NCBI RefSeq assembly: GCF_030708075.1
Contig: NZ_CP117982.1
Span: 3,092,672-3,156,671, forward strand
DNA: 64,000 bases
Direction of reading: 5' to 3'
Source of the DNA: Candidatus Epulonipiscium viviparus
GTDB taxonomy: Bacteria > Bacillota > Clostridia > Lachnospirales > Cellulosilyticaceae
Shown here: positions 1 through 7,936 of the stretch, in pieces
Numbering within the stretch: position 1 is the stretch's first letter
Layout of the letters: the number at the start of each line of letters is the position of its first letter
Made by a program: the position numbers and the translations under genes
The notes under the pieces: generated by a model
What the model was told of the DNA's origin: nothing
The model's database searches: none
The model's input: only the letters and a program-made list of their open reading frames with translations

Positions 1-169
1 ACTTAAAATCATGAAGAATATCTTGAGAAGGTTGATCATTCATGGGCTTAGTGTTAAGCTCTAGAGATACCTTTTTATTTTTAAAATCCATATAAAATTT
101 AAATGGAGTTTTAGAAAGTATCAAAATAACAAAAGGCTTACGCATAATTAATTGTGTGTGGGCTTTTTT
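1..169 (+). ncRNA. Partial antisense module at window edge
   Basis: This stretch is complementary to the 3' half of the toxin ORF and ends in the plus-strand terminator hairpin at 131-169. Its promoter, if any, lies outside the window. Confidence 0.5.
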
Positions 170-265
170 CAGTTGCGAAAGATAGGGCTAAAGATAGGAT
201 TAGTAAAAGAGAAAAAAATTATATTGGATGTTTAGGATTGGATTTTATAGGCAATACTTAAAATA

Positions 266-287
266 GAAAGCACGAATGAGTGCTTTC
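266..287 (-). terminator. Toxin 1 mRNA 3' hairpin
   Basis: An 8-bp stem (GAAAGCAC/GTGCTTTC) with a 6-nt loop lies about 145 nt past the toxin 1 stop. On the minus strand it is followed by TATTTTAAGTATT, so it is a plausible but not strong intrinsic terminator. The same hairpin follows every unit. Confidence 0.6.
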
Positions 288-355
288 TAGAATGTTTTAA
301 TTGGACCATGAAAGTATTTTAAGATAAAGAGAGTATTTTTGTCAAATTAAATATT

Positions 356-384
356 TTTACTCTCATTTGTCATGCATTTATAAT
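356..384 (+). promoter_or_regulatory. Antisense RNA promoter 1
   Basis: TTTACT, a 17-nt spacer and TATAAT face into the 3' end of toxin 1. A transcript starting near 390 would open with a small hairpin (TCATCT/AGATGA) and then run antisense to the toxin mRNA. Confidence 0.7.
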
Positions 385-430
385 AGGTGACATCATCTAT
401 ATGAGATGAAAGTTACCTGTTTATATTTAC

Positions 431-619
431 TTACTCAGAATGATCTTCAAAATCTTCACGAATAATATCGTTAGAAGGTTGATCATTCATGGGCTTAGTG
501 TTAAGCTCTAGAGATACTTTTTTATTTTTAAAATCCATATAAAATTTAAATGGAGTTTTTGAAAGTATCAAAATAACAATAATAATTGCTAAAGCTATAG
601 CTTGTACGTCGCTCATCAT
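431..619 (-). CDS. Holin-like type I toxin, copy 1
   Basis: A 62-aa (or 61-aa) protein starting at tandem ATG codons right after an AAAGGGGGGG ribosome site. The frame is open 19 codons further upstream, but that part lies in the structured leader and is probably untranslated. Residues about 6-19 are a short hydrophobic helix (AIALAIIIVILIL). It is followed by a basic patch (KTPFKFYMDFKNKK) and an acidic tail. This is the layout of small Firmicute membrane toxins (Hol_Tox/TxpA-BsrG type), though the tail is longer than the usual 30-40 aa. Its tail differs from the other copies (ends EDFEDHSE, against EDINDHSE). The antisense promoter at 356-384 faces it. Toxicity is inferred from family resemblance. 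Confidence 0.75.
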   Translation of the reverse strand: MMSDVQAIALAIIIVILILSKTPFKFYMDFKNKKVSLELNTKPMNDQPSNDIIREDFEDHSE

Positions 620-785
620 GGCCCCCCCTTTCTGTGGTAATCTTTCCACAGTCCGAAGTGGGGAACATACAACCACCGCACCCTTCTGTATGCGGTATAT
701 TTGAAAAGCATTGTTTATTGAGCGGCCCGCTTTTCTATGAATATACTCTATATCCGCCTCAATATTAGAGTAATTATATTATACA
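620..785 (-). promoter_or_regulatory. Toxin 1 leader and promoter region
   Basis: On the minus strand a TATAATATAAT box (773-783) is followed by a leader with two hairpins and then the G-rich ribosome site. The structural detail is described for the identical leader of toxin 2. No good -35 box was found. Confidence 0.5.
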
Positions 786-936
786 ATTATTACACAAATA
801 ATACTACTGTGAAATTTAGGAAATATATGTGATATGATTGTGAATTACAAATGCGATGGGGAATGAGAATAATTGTAAAAAAGATTTCGACTGGATGTTT
901 AGGATCGGATTTTATGGGCAATACTTAAAATTGATA

Positions 937-1113
937 TTACTCAGAATGATTTTTAAGAAAAATATCTTCAGAAGGATGATCATTCATGGAATTAGTATTA
1001 AGCTCTAGAGATACTTTTTTATTTTTAAAATCCACATAAAATTTAAATGGAGTTTTAGAAAGTATCAAAATAACAAAAGGCTTACGCATAATTAATTGTG
1101 TGTGGGCTTTTTT
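937..1113 (+). ncRNA. Promoterless antisense module T1
   Basis: A copy of the toxin 3' complement that ends in the plus-strand terminator at 1075-1113, but lacks the TTTACT/TATAAT promoter. Its left flank instead matches the stretch that elsewhere follows an antisense terminator, which points to a recombination junction. Expression is uncertain. Confidence 0.45.
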
Positions 1114-1209
1114 CAGTTGCGAAAGATAGGGCTAAAGATAGGATTAGTAAAAGAGAAAAAAATTATATTGGATGTTTAGGATTGGATTTTATAGGCAATA
1201 CTTAAAATA

Positions 1210-1231
1210 GAAAGCACGAATGAGTGCTTTC
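1210..1231 (-). terminator. Toxin 2 mRNA 3' hairpin
   Basis: GAAAGCAC/GTGCTTTC stem-loop downstream of toxin 2 on the minus strand, followed by TATTTTAAG. Confidence 0.6.
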
Positions 1232-1299
1232 TAGAATGTTTTAATTGGACCATGAAAGTATTTTAAGATAAAGAGAGTTTTTTTGTCAAATTAAAAATT

Positions 1300-1328
1300 G
1301 TTACTCTCATTTGTCTTGAATTTATAAT
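1300..1328 (+). promoter_or_regulatory. Antisense RNA promoter 2
   Basis: TATAAT at 1323-1328 with a weaker -35 (GTTACT) at 17-nt spacing, facing the 3' end of toxin 2. Confidence 0.6.
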
Positions 1329-1375
1329 AGGCGTACATCATCTATATGAGATGAAAGTTACCTGTTTATAGAGAC

Positions 1376-1564
1376 TTACTCAGAATGATCATTAATATCT
1401 TCAAGAAGAATATCTTCAGAAGGCTGATCATTCATGGGCTTAGTGTTAAGCTCTAGAGATACTTTTTTATTTTTAAAATCCATATAAAATTTAAATGGAG
1501 TTTTTGAAAGTATCAAAATAACAATAATAATTGCTAAAGCTATAGCTTGTACGTCGCTCATCAT
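1376..1564 (-). CDS. Holin-like type I toxin, copy 2
   Basis: A 62-aa intact copy with the same double ATG, hydrophobic helix and KTPFKFYMDFKNKK patch as copy 1. The tail reads PSEDILLEDINDHSE. The ribosome site is AAAGGGGGGG, 2 nt before the first ATG. The leader and opposing promoter are both complete, so this is the best reference copy of the locus. Confidence 0.75.
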   Translation of the reverse strand: MMSDVQAIALAIIIVILILSKTPFKFYMDFKNKKVSLELNTKPMNDQPSEDILLEDINDHSE

Positions 1565-1740
1565 GGCCCCCCCTTTCTGTGGTAATCTTTCCACAGTCCG
1601 AAGTGGGGAACATACAACCACCGCACCCTTCTGTATGCGGTATATTTGAAAAGCATTGTTTATTTAGCGGCCCGCTTTTCTATGAATATACTCTATATCC
1701 GCCTCAATATTAGAGTAATTATATTATACAATTATTACAC
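1565..1740 (-). promoter_or_regulatory. Toxin leader with SD-masking structure
   Basis: Minus-strand leader of toxin 2. A hairpin CTGTGG/CCACAG (1577-1596) ends just before the ribosome site, and the run of G in that site can pair with CCCC at 1604-1607. A second hairpin (CCGCA/TGCGG) lies at 1621-1640. This arrangement would keep the toxin start poorly accessible, as known for type I toxin mRNAs. The leader is nearly identical in all toxin copies (also 620-785, 3244-3410, 4625-4790). A relic persists at about 6320-6480, where the ORF itself is gone. Confidence 0.55.
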
Positions 1741-1881
1741 AAATAATACTACTGTGAAATTTAGGAAATATATGTGATGTGATTGTGAATTACAAATGCG
1801 ATGGGGAATGAGAATAATTGTAAAAAAGATTTCGACTGGATGTTTAGGATCGGATTTTATGGGCAATACTTAAAATTGATA

Positions 1882-2066
1882 TTACTCAGAATGATTTTTA
1901 AGAAAAATATCTTCAGAAGATTGATCATTCATGGGTTTAGTATTAAGCTCTAGTGATACTTTTTTATTTTTAAAATCTATATAAAATTTAAATGGAGTTT
2001 TAGAAAGTATCAAAATAACAAAAGGCTTACGCATAATTAATTAATTAATTGTGTGTGGGCTTTTTT
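1882..2066 (+). ncRNA. Promoterless antisense module T2
   Basis: Antisense module ending in a terminator (2020-2066) whose loop is lengthened by extra TTAA repeats. It is followed directly by module T3. Confidence 0.45.
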
Positions 2067-2166
2067 CAGTTTCGAAAGATAGGGCTAAAGATAGGATTAG
2101 TAAAAGAGAAAAAAATTATATTGGATGTTTAGGATTGGATTTTATGGGCAATACTTAAAATTGATA

Positions 2167-2343
2167 TTACTCAGAATGATTTTTAAGAAAAATATCTTCA
2201 GAAGGCTGATCATTCATGGGTTTAGTATTAAGCTCTAGTGATACTTTTTTATTTTTAAAATCTATATAAAATTTAAATGGAGTTTTAGAAAGTATCAAAA
2301 TAACAAAAGGCTTACGCATAATTAATTGTGTGTGGGCTTTTTT
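2167..2343 (+). ncRNA. Promoterless antisense module T3
   Basis: A second consecutive module upstream of toxin 2, with its terminator at 2305-2343. The T2-T3 pair is a local duplication of about 285 bp. Confidence 0.45.
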
Positions 2344-2439
2344 CAGTTGCGAAAGATAGGGCTAAAGATAGGATTAGTAAAAGAGAAAAAAATTATATTG
2401 GATGTTTAGGATTGGATTTTATAGGCGATACTTAAAATA

Positions 2440-2461
2440 GAAAGCACGAATGAGTGCTTTC
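2440..2461 (-). terminator. Unit 3 3' hairpin
   Basis: GAAAGCAC/GTGCTTTC hairpin left of the antisense-only unit. No toxin ORF remains to use it. Confidence 0.5.
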
Positions 2462-2529
2462 TAGAATGTTTTAGTTGGACCATGAAAGTATTTTAAGATA
2501 AAGAGAGTATTTTGTTCAAATTAAAAATT

Positions 2530-2558
2530 TTTACTCTCATTTGTCTTTCGTTTATAAT
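2530..2558 (+). promoter_or_regulatory. Antisense RNA promoter 3
   Basis: TTTACT, 17-nt spacer, TATAAT, driving the stand-alone antisense RNA at 2565-2791. Confidence 0.7.
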
Positions 2559-2564
2559 AGGCGT

Positions 2565-2791
2565 ACATCATCTATATGAGATGAAAGTTACCTGTTTATA
2601 GAGACTTACTCAGAATGATCATTAATATCTTCAAGAAGAATATCTTCAGAAGGTTGATCATTCATGGGTTTAGTGTTAAGCTCTAGAGATTCTTTTTTAT
2701 TTTTAAAATCTATATAAAATTTAAATGGAGTTTTAGAAAGTATCAAAATAGCAAAAGGCTTACGCATAATTATTTGTGTGTGGGCTTTTTT
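2565..2791 (+). ncRNA. Stand-alone antisense RNA gene A
   Basis: A complete small RNA gene of about 227 nt with its own promoter (2530-2558). It opens with a TCATCT/AGATGA hairpin, then about 170 nt complementary to the toxin mRNA from around its stop codon up to the middle of the hydrophobic helix. It closes with an intrinsic terminator at 2753-2791 (13-bp stem with one bulged G, then T6). There is no toxin start or leader here, so any action on toxin mRNA would be in trans. The exact 5' and 3' ends are inferred from promoter and terminator positions. Confidence 0.65.
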
Positions 2792-2887
2792 CAGTTGCGA
2801 AAGATAGGGCTAAAGATAGGATTAGTAAAAGAGAAAAAAATTATATTGGATGTTTAGGATTGGATTTTATAGGCAATACTTAAAATA

Positions 2888-2909
2888 GAAAGCACGAATG
2901 AGTGCTTTC
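2888..2909 (-). terminator. Toxin 3 mRNA 3' hairpin
   Basis: GAAAGCAC/GTGCTTTC hairpin downstream of the frameshifted toxin copy. Confidence 0.55.
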
Positions 2910-2977
2910 TAGAATGTTTTAATTGGACCATGAAAGTATTTTAAGATAAAGAGAGTATTTTGTTCAAATTAAAAATT

Positions 2978-3006
2978 TTTACTCTCATTTGTCTTTCGTT
3001 TATAAT
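2978..3006 (+). promoter_or_regulatory. Antisense RNA promoter 4
   Basis: TTTACT, 17-nt spacer, TATAAT, facing toxin copy 3. Confidence 0.7.
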
Positions 3007-3053
3007 AGGCGTACATCATCTATATGAGATGAAAGTTACCTGTTTATAGAGAC

Positions 3054-3243
3054 TTACTCAGAATGATCATTAATATCTTCATGAAGAATATCTTCAGAAG
3101 GCTGATCATTCATTGGCTTAGTGTTAAGCTCTAGAGATACTTTTTTATTTTTAAAATCCTATATAAAATTTAAATGGAGTTTTTGAAAGTATCAAAATAA
3201 CAATAATAATTGCTAAAGCTATAGCTTGTACGTCGCTCATCAT
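3054..3243 (-). pseudogene. Holin-like toxin copy 3, frameshifted
   Basis: A one-base insertion (cctatat where the others read ccatat, near 3159-3161) shifts the frame after the helix. The readable product, 3151-3243, is 30 aa: the same start and full hydrophobic helix through KTPFKFY, then IGF and TAA. The leader, ribosome site and opposing promoter are unaffected. Because many family members are only about 30 aa long, this short version may still be active, so pseudogene is a cautious label. Confidence 0.7.
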
Positions 3244-3410
3244 GGCCCCCCCTTTCTGTGGTAATCTTTCCACAGTCCGAAGTGGGGAACATACAACCAC
3301 CGCACCCTTCTGTATGCGGTATATTTGAAAAGCATTGTTTATTTAGCGGCCCGCTTTTCTATGAATATACTCTATATCCGCCTCAATATTAGAGTAATTA
3401 TATTATACAA
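3244..3410 (-). promoter_or_regulatory. Toxin 3 leader and promoter region
   Basis: Same leader hairpins and G-rich ribosome site as at toxin 2, essentially unchanged although the ORF is frameshifted. Confidence 0.45.
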
Positions 3411-3560
3411 TTATTACACAAATAATACTACTGTGAAATTTAGGAAATATATGTGATGTGATTGTGAATTACAAATGCGATGGGGAATGAGAATAATTGT
3501 AAAAAAGATTTCGACTGGATGTTTAGGATCGGATTTTATGGGCAATACTTAAAATTGATA

Positions 3561-3737
3561 TTACTCAGAATGATTTTTAAGAAAAATATCTTCAGAAGGT
3601 TGATCATTCATGGGTTTAGTATTAAGCTCTAGTGATACTTTTTTATTTTTAAAATCTATATAAAATTTAAATGGATTTTTAGAAAGTATCAAAATAACAA
3701 AAGGCTTACGCATAATTAATTGTGTGTGGGCTTTTTT
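3561..3737 (+). ncRNA. Promoterless antisense module T4
   Basis: Antisense module upstream of toxin 3, with terminator at 3699-3737. Confidence 0.45.
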
Positions 3738-3834
3738 CAGTTGCGAAAGATAGGGCTAAAGATAGGGATTAGTAAAAGAGAAAAAAATTATATTGGATGT
3801 TTAGGATTGGATTTTATAGGCGATACTTAAAATA

Positions 3835-3856
3835 GAAAGCACAGATGAGTGCTTTC
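3835..3856 (-). terminator. Unit 5 3' hairpin
   Basis: Stem GAAAGCAC/GTGCTTTC with the loop changed to AGATGA. The stem is conserved while the loop varies. Confidence 0.5.
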
Positions 3857-3924
3857 TAGAATGTTTTAATTGGACCATGAAAGTATTTTAAGACAAAGAG
3901 AGTTTTTTTGTCAAATTAAAGATT

Positions 3925-3953
3925 TGTACTCTCATTTGTCTTTCGTTTATAAT
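3925..3953 (+). promoter_or_regulatory. Antisense RNA promoter 5
   Basis: TGTACT, 17-nt spacer, TATAAT. The -35 box is weaker than TTTACT. Confidence 0.6.
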
Positions 3954-3959
3954 AGGCGT

Positions 3960-4172
3960 ACTTCATCTATATGAGATGAAAGTTACCTGTTTATAGTGAA
4001 GTTACTCAGAATGATCATTAGTATCTTCAGAAGGCTGATCATTCATTGGCTTAGTGTTAAGCTCTAGAGATACTTTTTTATTTTTAAAATCCATATAAAA
4101 TTTAAATGGATTTTTAGAAAGTATCAAAATAACAAAAGGCTTACGCATAATTAATTGTGTGTGGGTTTTTTT
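3960..4172 (+). ncRNA. Stand-alone antisense RNA gene B
   Basis: Promoter, 5' hairpin, toxin-complementary body and terminator (4134-4172), as in gene A. It carries a deletion of about 15 nt in the part matching the toxin tail. Its terminator stem has a C-to-T change that still allows G-U pairing. Confidence 0.6.
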
Positions 4173-4269
4173 CAGTTGCGAAAGATAGGGCTAAAGATAG
4201 GATTAGTAAAAGAGAAAAAAAATTATATTGGATGATTAGGATTGGATTTTATAGGCAATACTTAAAATA

Positions 4270-4291
4270 GAAAGCACAGATGAGTGCTTTC
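4270..4291 (-). terminator. Toxin 4 mRNA 3' hairpin
   Basis: GAAAGCAC/GTGCTTTC hairpin with AGATGA loop, downstream of toxin 4. Confidence 0.55.
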
Positions 4292-4359
4292 TAGAATGTT
4301 TTAATTGGACCATGAAAGTATTTTAAGACAAAGAGAGTAGTTGTATCAAATTAAAAATT

Positions 4360-4388
4360 TGTACTCTCATTTGTCTTTCGTTTATAAT
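4360..4388 (+). promoter_or_regulatory. Antisense RNA promoter 6
   Basis: TGTACT, 17-nt spacer, TATAAT, facing toxin 4. Confidence 0.6.
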
Positions 4389-4435
4389 AGGCGTACATCA
4401 TCTATATGAGATGAAAGTTACCTATTTATAGTTAA

Positions 4436-4624
4436 TCACTCAGAATGATCATTAATATCTTCAAGAAGAATATCTTCAGAAGGCTGATCATTCATTGGCT
4501 TAGTGTTAAGCTCTAGAGATACTTTTTTATTTTTAAAATCTATATAAAATTTAAATGGAGTTTTTGAAAGTATCAAAATAACAATAATAATTGCTAAAGC
4601 TATAGCTTGTACGTCGCTCATCAT
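4436..4624 (-). CDS. Holin-like type I toxin, copy 4
   Basis: Intact 62-aa copy, identical to copy 2 except for an M-to-I change in the FYMDF segment (FYIDF) and a TGA rather than TAA stop. The ribosome site and leader (4625-4790) are preserved; the leader's distal part starts to diverge (for example TTTATATTTG). Confidence 0.75.
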   Translation of the reverse strand: MMSDVQAIALAIIIVILILSKTPFKFYIDFKNKKVSLELNTKPMNDQPSEDILLEDINDHSE

Positions 4625-4941
4625 GGCCCCCCCTTTCTGTGGTAATCTTTCCACAGTCCGAAGTGGGGAACATACAACCACCGCACCCTTCTGTATGCGG
4701 TATATTTGAAAAGCATTGTTTATTTAGCGGCCCGCTTTTCTATGAATGTACTTTATATTTGCCTCAATATTAGAGTAATTATATTATACAATTATTACAT
4801 AAATAATACTACTGTGAAATTTAGGAAATATATGTGATATGATTGTGAATTACAAATGCGATGGGGAATGAGAATAATTGTAAAAAAGATTTCGACTGGA
4901 TGCTTAGGATCGGATTTTATGGGCAATACTTAAAATTGATA

Positions 4942-5117
4942 TTACTCAGAATGATTTTTAAGAAAAATATCTTCAGAAGGTTGATCATTCATGGGTTTAG
5001 TATTAACCTCTAGTGATACTTTTTTATTTTTAAAATCTATATAAAATTTAAATGGAGTTTTTGAAAGTATCAAAATGCAAAAGGCTTACGCATAATTATT
5101 TGTGTGTGGGCTTTTTT
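4942..5117 (+). ncRNA. Promoterless antisense module T5
   Basis: Antisense module upstream of toxin 4, with terminator at 5079-5117 and a small deletion just before it. Confidence 0.45.
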
Positions 5118-5214
5118 CAGTTTCGAAAGATAGGGCTAAAGATAGGGATTAGTAAAAGAGAAAAAAATTATATTGGATGTTTAGGATTGGATTTTATAGG
5201 CAATACTTAAAATA

Positions 5215-5236
5215 GAAAGCACAGATGAGTGCTTTC
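5215..5236 (-). terminator. Unit 7 3' hairpin
   Basis: Last intact GAAAGCAC/GTGCTTTC hairpin before the decayed part. Confidence 0.5.
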
Positions 5237-5304
5237 TAGAATGTTTTAATTGGACCATGAAAGTATTTTAAGACAAAGAGAGTAGTTGTATCAAATTAAA
5301 AATT

Positions 5305-5333
5305 TGTACTCTCATTTGTCTTTCGTTTATAAT
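5305..5333 (+). promoter_or_regulatory. Antisense RNA promoter 7
   Basis: TGTACT, 17-nt spacer, TATAAT, driving antisense gene C. Confidence 0.6.
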
Positions 5334-5339
5334 AGGCGT

Positions 5340-5563
5340 ACATCATCTATATGAGATGAAAGTTACCTATTTATAGTTAATCACTCAGAATGATCATTAA
5401 TATCTTCAAGAAGAATATCTTCAGAAGGCTGATCATTCATTGGCTTAGTGTTAAGCTCTAGAGATACATTTTTATTTTTAAAATCCACATAAAATTTAAA
5501 TGGAGTTTTAGAAAGTATCAAAATAACAAAAAGCTTACGCATAATTAAATGTGTTTGGCTTTT
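5340..5563 (+). ncRNA. Stand-alone antisense RNA gene C
   Basis: Same order of elements as gene A, but the terminator (5527-5563) is degrading: the stem has changed and only T4 remains. It marks the edge between intact and decayed array. Confidence 0.5.
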
Positions 5564-5565
5564 CA

Positions 5566-6480
5566 GTTGCGAATATAGGGCTAAAGATATGATTAGTAAA
5601 CGAAGAAAAAGATTAATTGATGTTAGGATGGATTTATAGCATATTTAAATGAAAGCCGAATGATCTTTCTTTAGATATTGTTTAGTTGATATGAAGTTTT
5701 TAAGCATTAGAGAGTGATTTCAAATATAAGATTTTTACTCGTAATTGATTGATTATAATAGGTCTACTCAGTCTAATGTGAGATATAATACCTGTTTAGT
5801 TGAACTACTCAGATATGATCATTATATCTCAAGAAGAAATCTTCAGAAGCTTGATCATTATGGCTTTAGTGTAAGGTTCTTTAAGAATTTATTTTATAAA
5901 TTCTATAAAATTTACAATATGGAGTTTTTTGAAAGTACTAAATGCAAAGCTTACGGCACGCATAATTAATTTTGTGGCTGTTTCAGTTGCTGAAAGAAGG
6001 TCTATAAGATAGGATTATAAAAGAAAAAAATTATATGGATTTTAGATTGATTATATGCAATTCTAAAATAGGAAAGGCACGAATATGCTTGCTAGAAATT
6101 TTAGTTGACCAATTAAAGTATTAAAAAAAGAGTGTTTTGAAATTAAAATTGTAATGTTGCTCATTTATTTAGATATAATGGGTAAGCTTCATCTATATGA
6201 GAGAGAGTTGTATTTTAGTCTAATTCAGAAATATAGTAAAATTTCACGAAGATATATTCATAAGTTGATCATTGTAGGCTAGTATGAGTGTTTCTCTCTC
6301 TTATTGTAAGCTTTTAATGTTAGTAGGGAACATACAACCACCGCATCCTTATGTATGCGATATATTTGAACAGCATTGCTTATTTAGTAGCCCGCTTTTC
6401 TATGAATGTACTTTATATTTGCCTCAATATTAGAGTAATTGCATTATATAAGTATTACATAAATAATGGTGTAGTAAAAT
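5566..6480. pseudogene. Decayed toxin/antisense units
   Basis: The repeat continues with many small deletions. One antisense-type unit spans about 5566-6000, with a recognisable TATAATAGG at about 5754. A more eroded one spans about 6000-6300. A relic of the toxin leader and promoter region follows at about 6320-6480. The toxin ORF itself is not recoverable. From 6481 to 6774 nothing beyond A/T-rich DNA is supported. Confidence 0.7.
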
Positions 6481-6774
6481 CTAAGTGATATATGTGATAG
6501 CCTTGCAGAATGCGATGAAAATGAAAGTAACATTAAAAATATATTCAACCGACAGTAAAGTAAATTTGCATGTTTATTTTTTGCTCACTCATATTTTGCG
6601 TATCTCCTCAGATTTTTTTGTGTTATTGACCAAAGTGCATCAACGCTATATAATAAGAAATACAAAATTGATTACTAAAATTAATTATTAAAAAATATGT
6701 GAAACCGTAGATTATTGCGAAAAAATGTGCTATCATTTTTTATTTACAATAACATGAGAAAGAGGTATCAAAAT

Positions 6775-7188
6775 ATGAAAACTAAAGTTGTGTATTTTAC
6801 AAAATCTGGGCATACAGAAACAATAGCCAAAGCAATTGCTGAGGAGCTAAATACAGAAGCCTCTACTATAGATGATCCATTAACAGAGCAAGTCGACATA
6901 TTATTTTTGGGCGCATCTTTGTATAAGATGGGGATAGACAAAAAGGTTCTTGCGTTTGTTGACAGCTTAGATGCGACCAAGATAGGAAACGTTGTATTAT
7001 TCTCAACATCAGCGCTATCAGATAGTGGGTATGGCAAGTTGAAGAAGCGACTAGAAGATAAAGGTATTTCGGTGCGTAGCGAGCACTTTCATTGCAAAGG
7101 CGCGTTTATGCTATTAAATAAGCATCGCCCTAATACTGACGATGTCATTGCAGCTAAAAAGTTTGCCAGTGACATTGTACAAAGCTAA
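6775..7188 (+). CDS. Flavodoxin-like protein
   Basis: 137 aa. The N-terminus (VVYFTKSGHTETIAKAIAEE) has the beta strand, phosphate-binding loop (T-x-S-G-x-T) and helix of the flavodoxin fold that binds FMN. The chain ends near the flavodoxin size of about 140-150 aa. The frame is open 20 codons further upstream, but ATG at 6775 has an AAAGAGG site at good spacing and starts directly with the first strand. It probably acts as a small cytoplasmic electron carrier. The next gene, also flavin-binding, follows 77 nt later on the same strand. Confidence 0.8.
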   Translation: MKTKVVYFTKSGHTETIAKAIAEELNTEASTIDDPLTEQVDILFLGASLYKMGIDKKVLAFVDSLDATKIGNVVLFSTSALSDSGYGKLKKRLEDKGISVRSEHFHCKGAFMLLNKHRPNTDDVIAAKKFASDIVQS

Positions 7189-7265
7189 AAGCTAACCTAT
7201 TATAATTTTTTATAAAAAATACAGTTTGGATATAGTGAGCATATAAAAAATTGGAGTGTGTAAAT

Positions 7266-7892
7266 ATGGCAAAACTTATAGGTTTTTCAGGAAGTCCAAT
7301 GCCTAATAGCAATACCGATAAAGCTGTTATTAAAATTTTGGAAGAAAGTGGTGTTGAGTACGAATTTATTAAGCTCAGTAAACTGAATATTGCACCCTGT
7401 AGAGCTTGTAAGGCATGTGTTAAAGATAATATTTGCAAAGTGAAAGACGATTTTCCGGCACTGGCCGAAAAAATGAAAGAAGCAGATGGCTATGTCTTTG
7501 GCGTCTATACTCCTTATATGATGGCTGATGCGTTCAGCAAAAGTTTATTAGAGAGAATGTGGTCTATGCGTCACAATACTGCATTAAACGCTGGCAAATT
7601 ATGTATATCAGTAGTTAATTCCTGTGTCCCTGCATTAGCAGATTCGGTGCACGACGCCATTGCGATGGAGAACAAGATGGAAGACATGATAAATGTTGGA
7701 CGCCTAACTATAGCAGGAAAGCCGCCATGTATTGGATGCGGTTCGGGGCATACATGCATCAAAAGCAATGCGCTAAAGGAATTAAACGGAAACCCGGATG
7801 GTGCGCATTTGTTTGTAAAATTGGAAGATCAAAAAGAAGTCTACGAGAAGGCCAAAGAATTGGGTCAAGAGTTAGGTAGAAGATTAAGATAA
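7266..7892 (+). CDS. Iron-sulfur flavoprotein (NADPH-dependent FMN reductase-like)
   Basis: 208 aa. It begins LIGFSGSPMPNSNTDKAV, the FMN-binding GSP-x-x-x-S-N loop of the NADPH-dependent FMN reductase/flavodoxin superfamily. Near residue 45 a compact cysteine motif CRACKACVKDNIC (C-x2-C-x2-C-x5-C) fits the iron-sulfur cluster site of iron-sulfur flavoproteins. A second cysteine group, CIGCGSGHTC, lies near residue 155. ATG at 7266 is chosen because GGAG precedes it by 9 nt; the upstream in-frame TTG has no ribosome site. It probably moves electrons in the cytoplasm. The physiological donor is unknown. Confidence 0.8.
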   Translation: MAKLIGFSGSPMPNSNTDKAVIKILEESGVEYEFIKLSKLNIAPCRACKACVKDNICKVKDDFPALAEKMKEADGYVFGVYTPYMMADAFSKSLLERMWSMRHNTALNAGKLCISVVNSCVPALADSVHDAIAMENKMEDMINVGRLTIAGKPPCIGCGSGHTCIKSNALKELNGNPDGAHLFVKLEDQKEVYEKAKELGQELGRRLR

Positions 7893-7900
7893 AAAATATA

Positions 7901-7936
7901 GCCACCGCTGATTCTATTACAGTCGGTGGTTTTTTT
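7901..7936 (+). terminator. Intrinsic terminator after flavoprotein gene
   Basis: Stem CCACCG-CTG/CAG-CGGTGG with one bulged T, followed by T7, 8 nt after the stop. Confidence 0.9.

Larger units (their letters stand above)
1..5565. repeat. Tandem array of toxin / antisense-RNA units
   Basis: Long near-identical blocks recur head to tail. Long units of roughly 0.9-1.1 kb hold an opposing antisense promoter, a toxin ORF on the minus strand, its structured leader and one or two promoterless antisense modules. Short units of roughly 0.45 kb hold only promoter, antisense module and terminator. The order from left to right is: partial module, toxin 1, toxin 2, antisense-only, frameshifted toxin 3, antisense-only, toxin 4, antisense-only, then decayed copies. 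Copies differ by scattered substitutions and small indels, so the array arose by unequal recombination and is diverging. Confidence 0.9.

Noticed and set aside
1-169. Minus-strand mini-ORF starting MRKPFVILILSKTPF in the antisense modules
   Set aside because: It would join a new start to the toxin's C-terminal half, but there is no ribosome site and the ATG lies in the loop region of the antisense terminator hairpin.
5745-6691. Short plus-strand frames of 74 and 68 codons
   Set aside because: The first lies in decayed antisense units; the second is A/T-rich with no ribosome site or recognisable domain.
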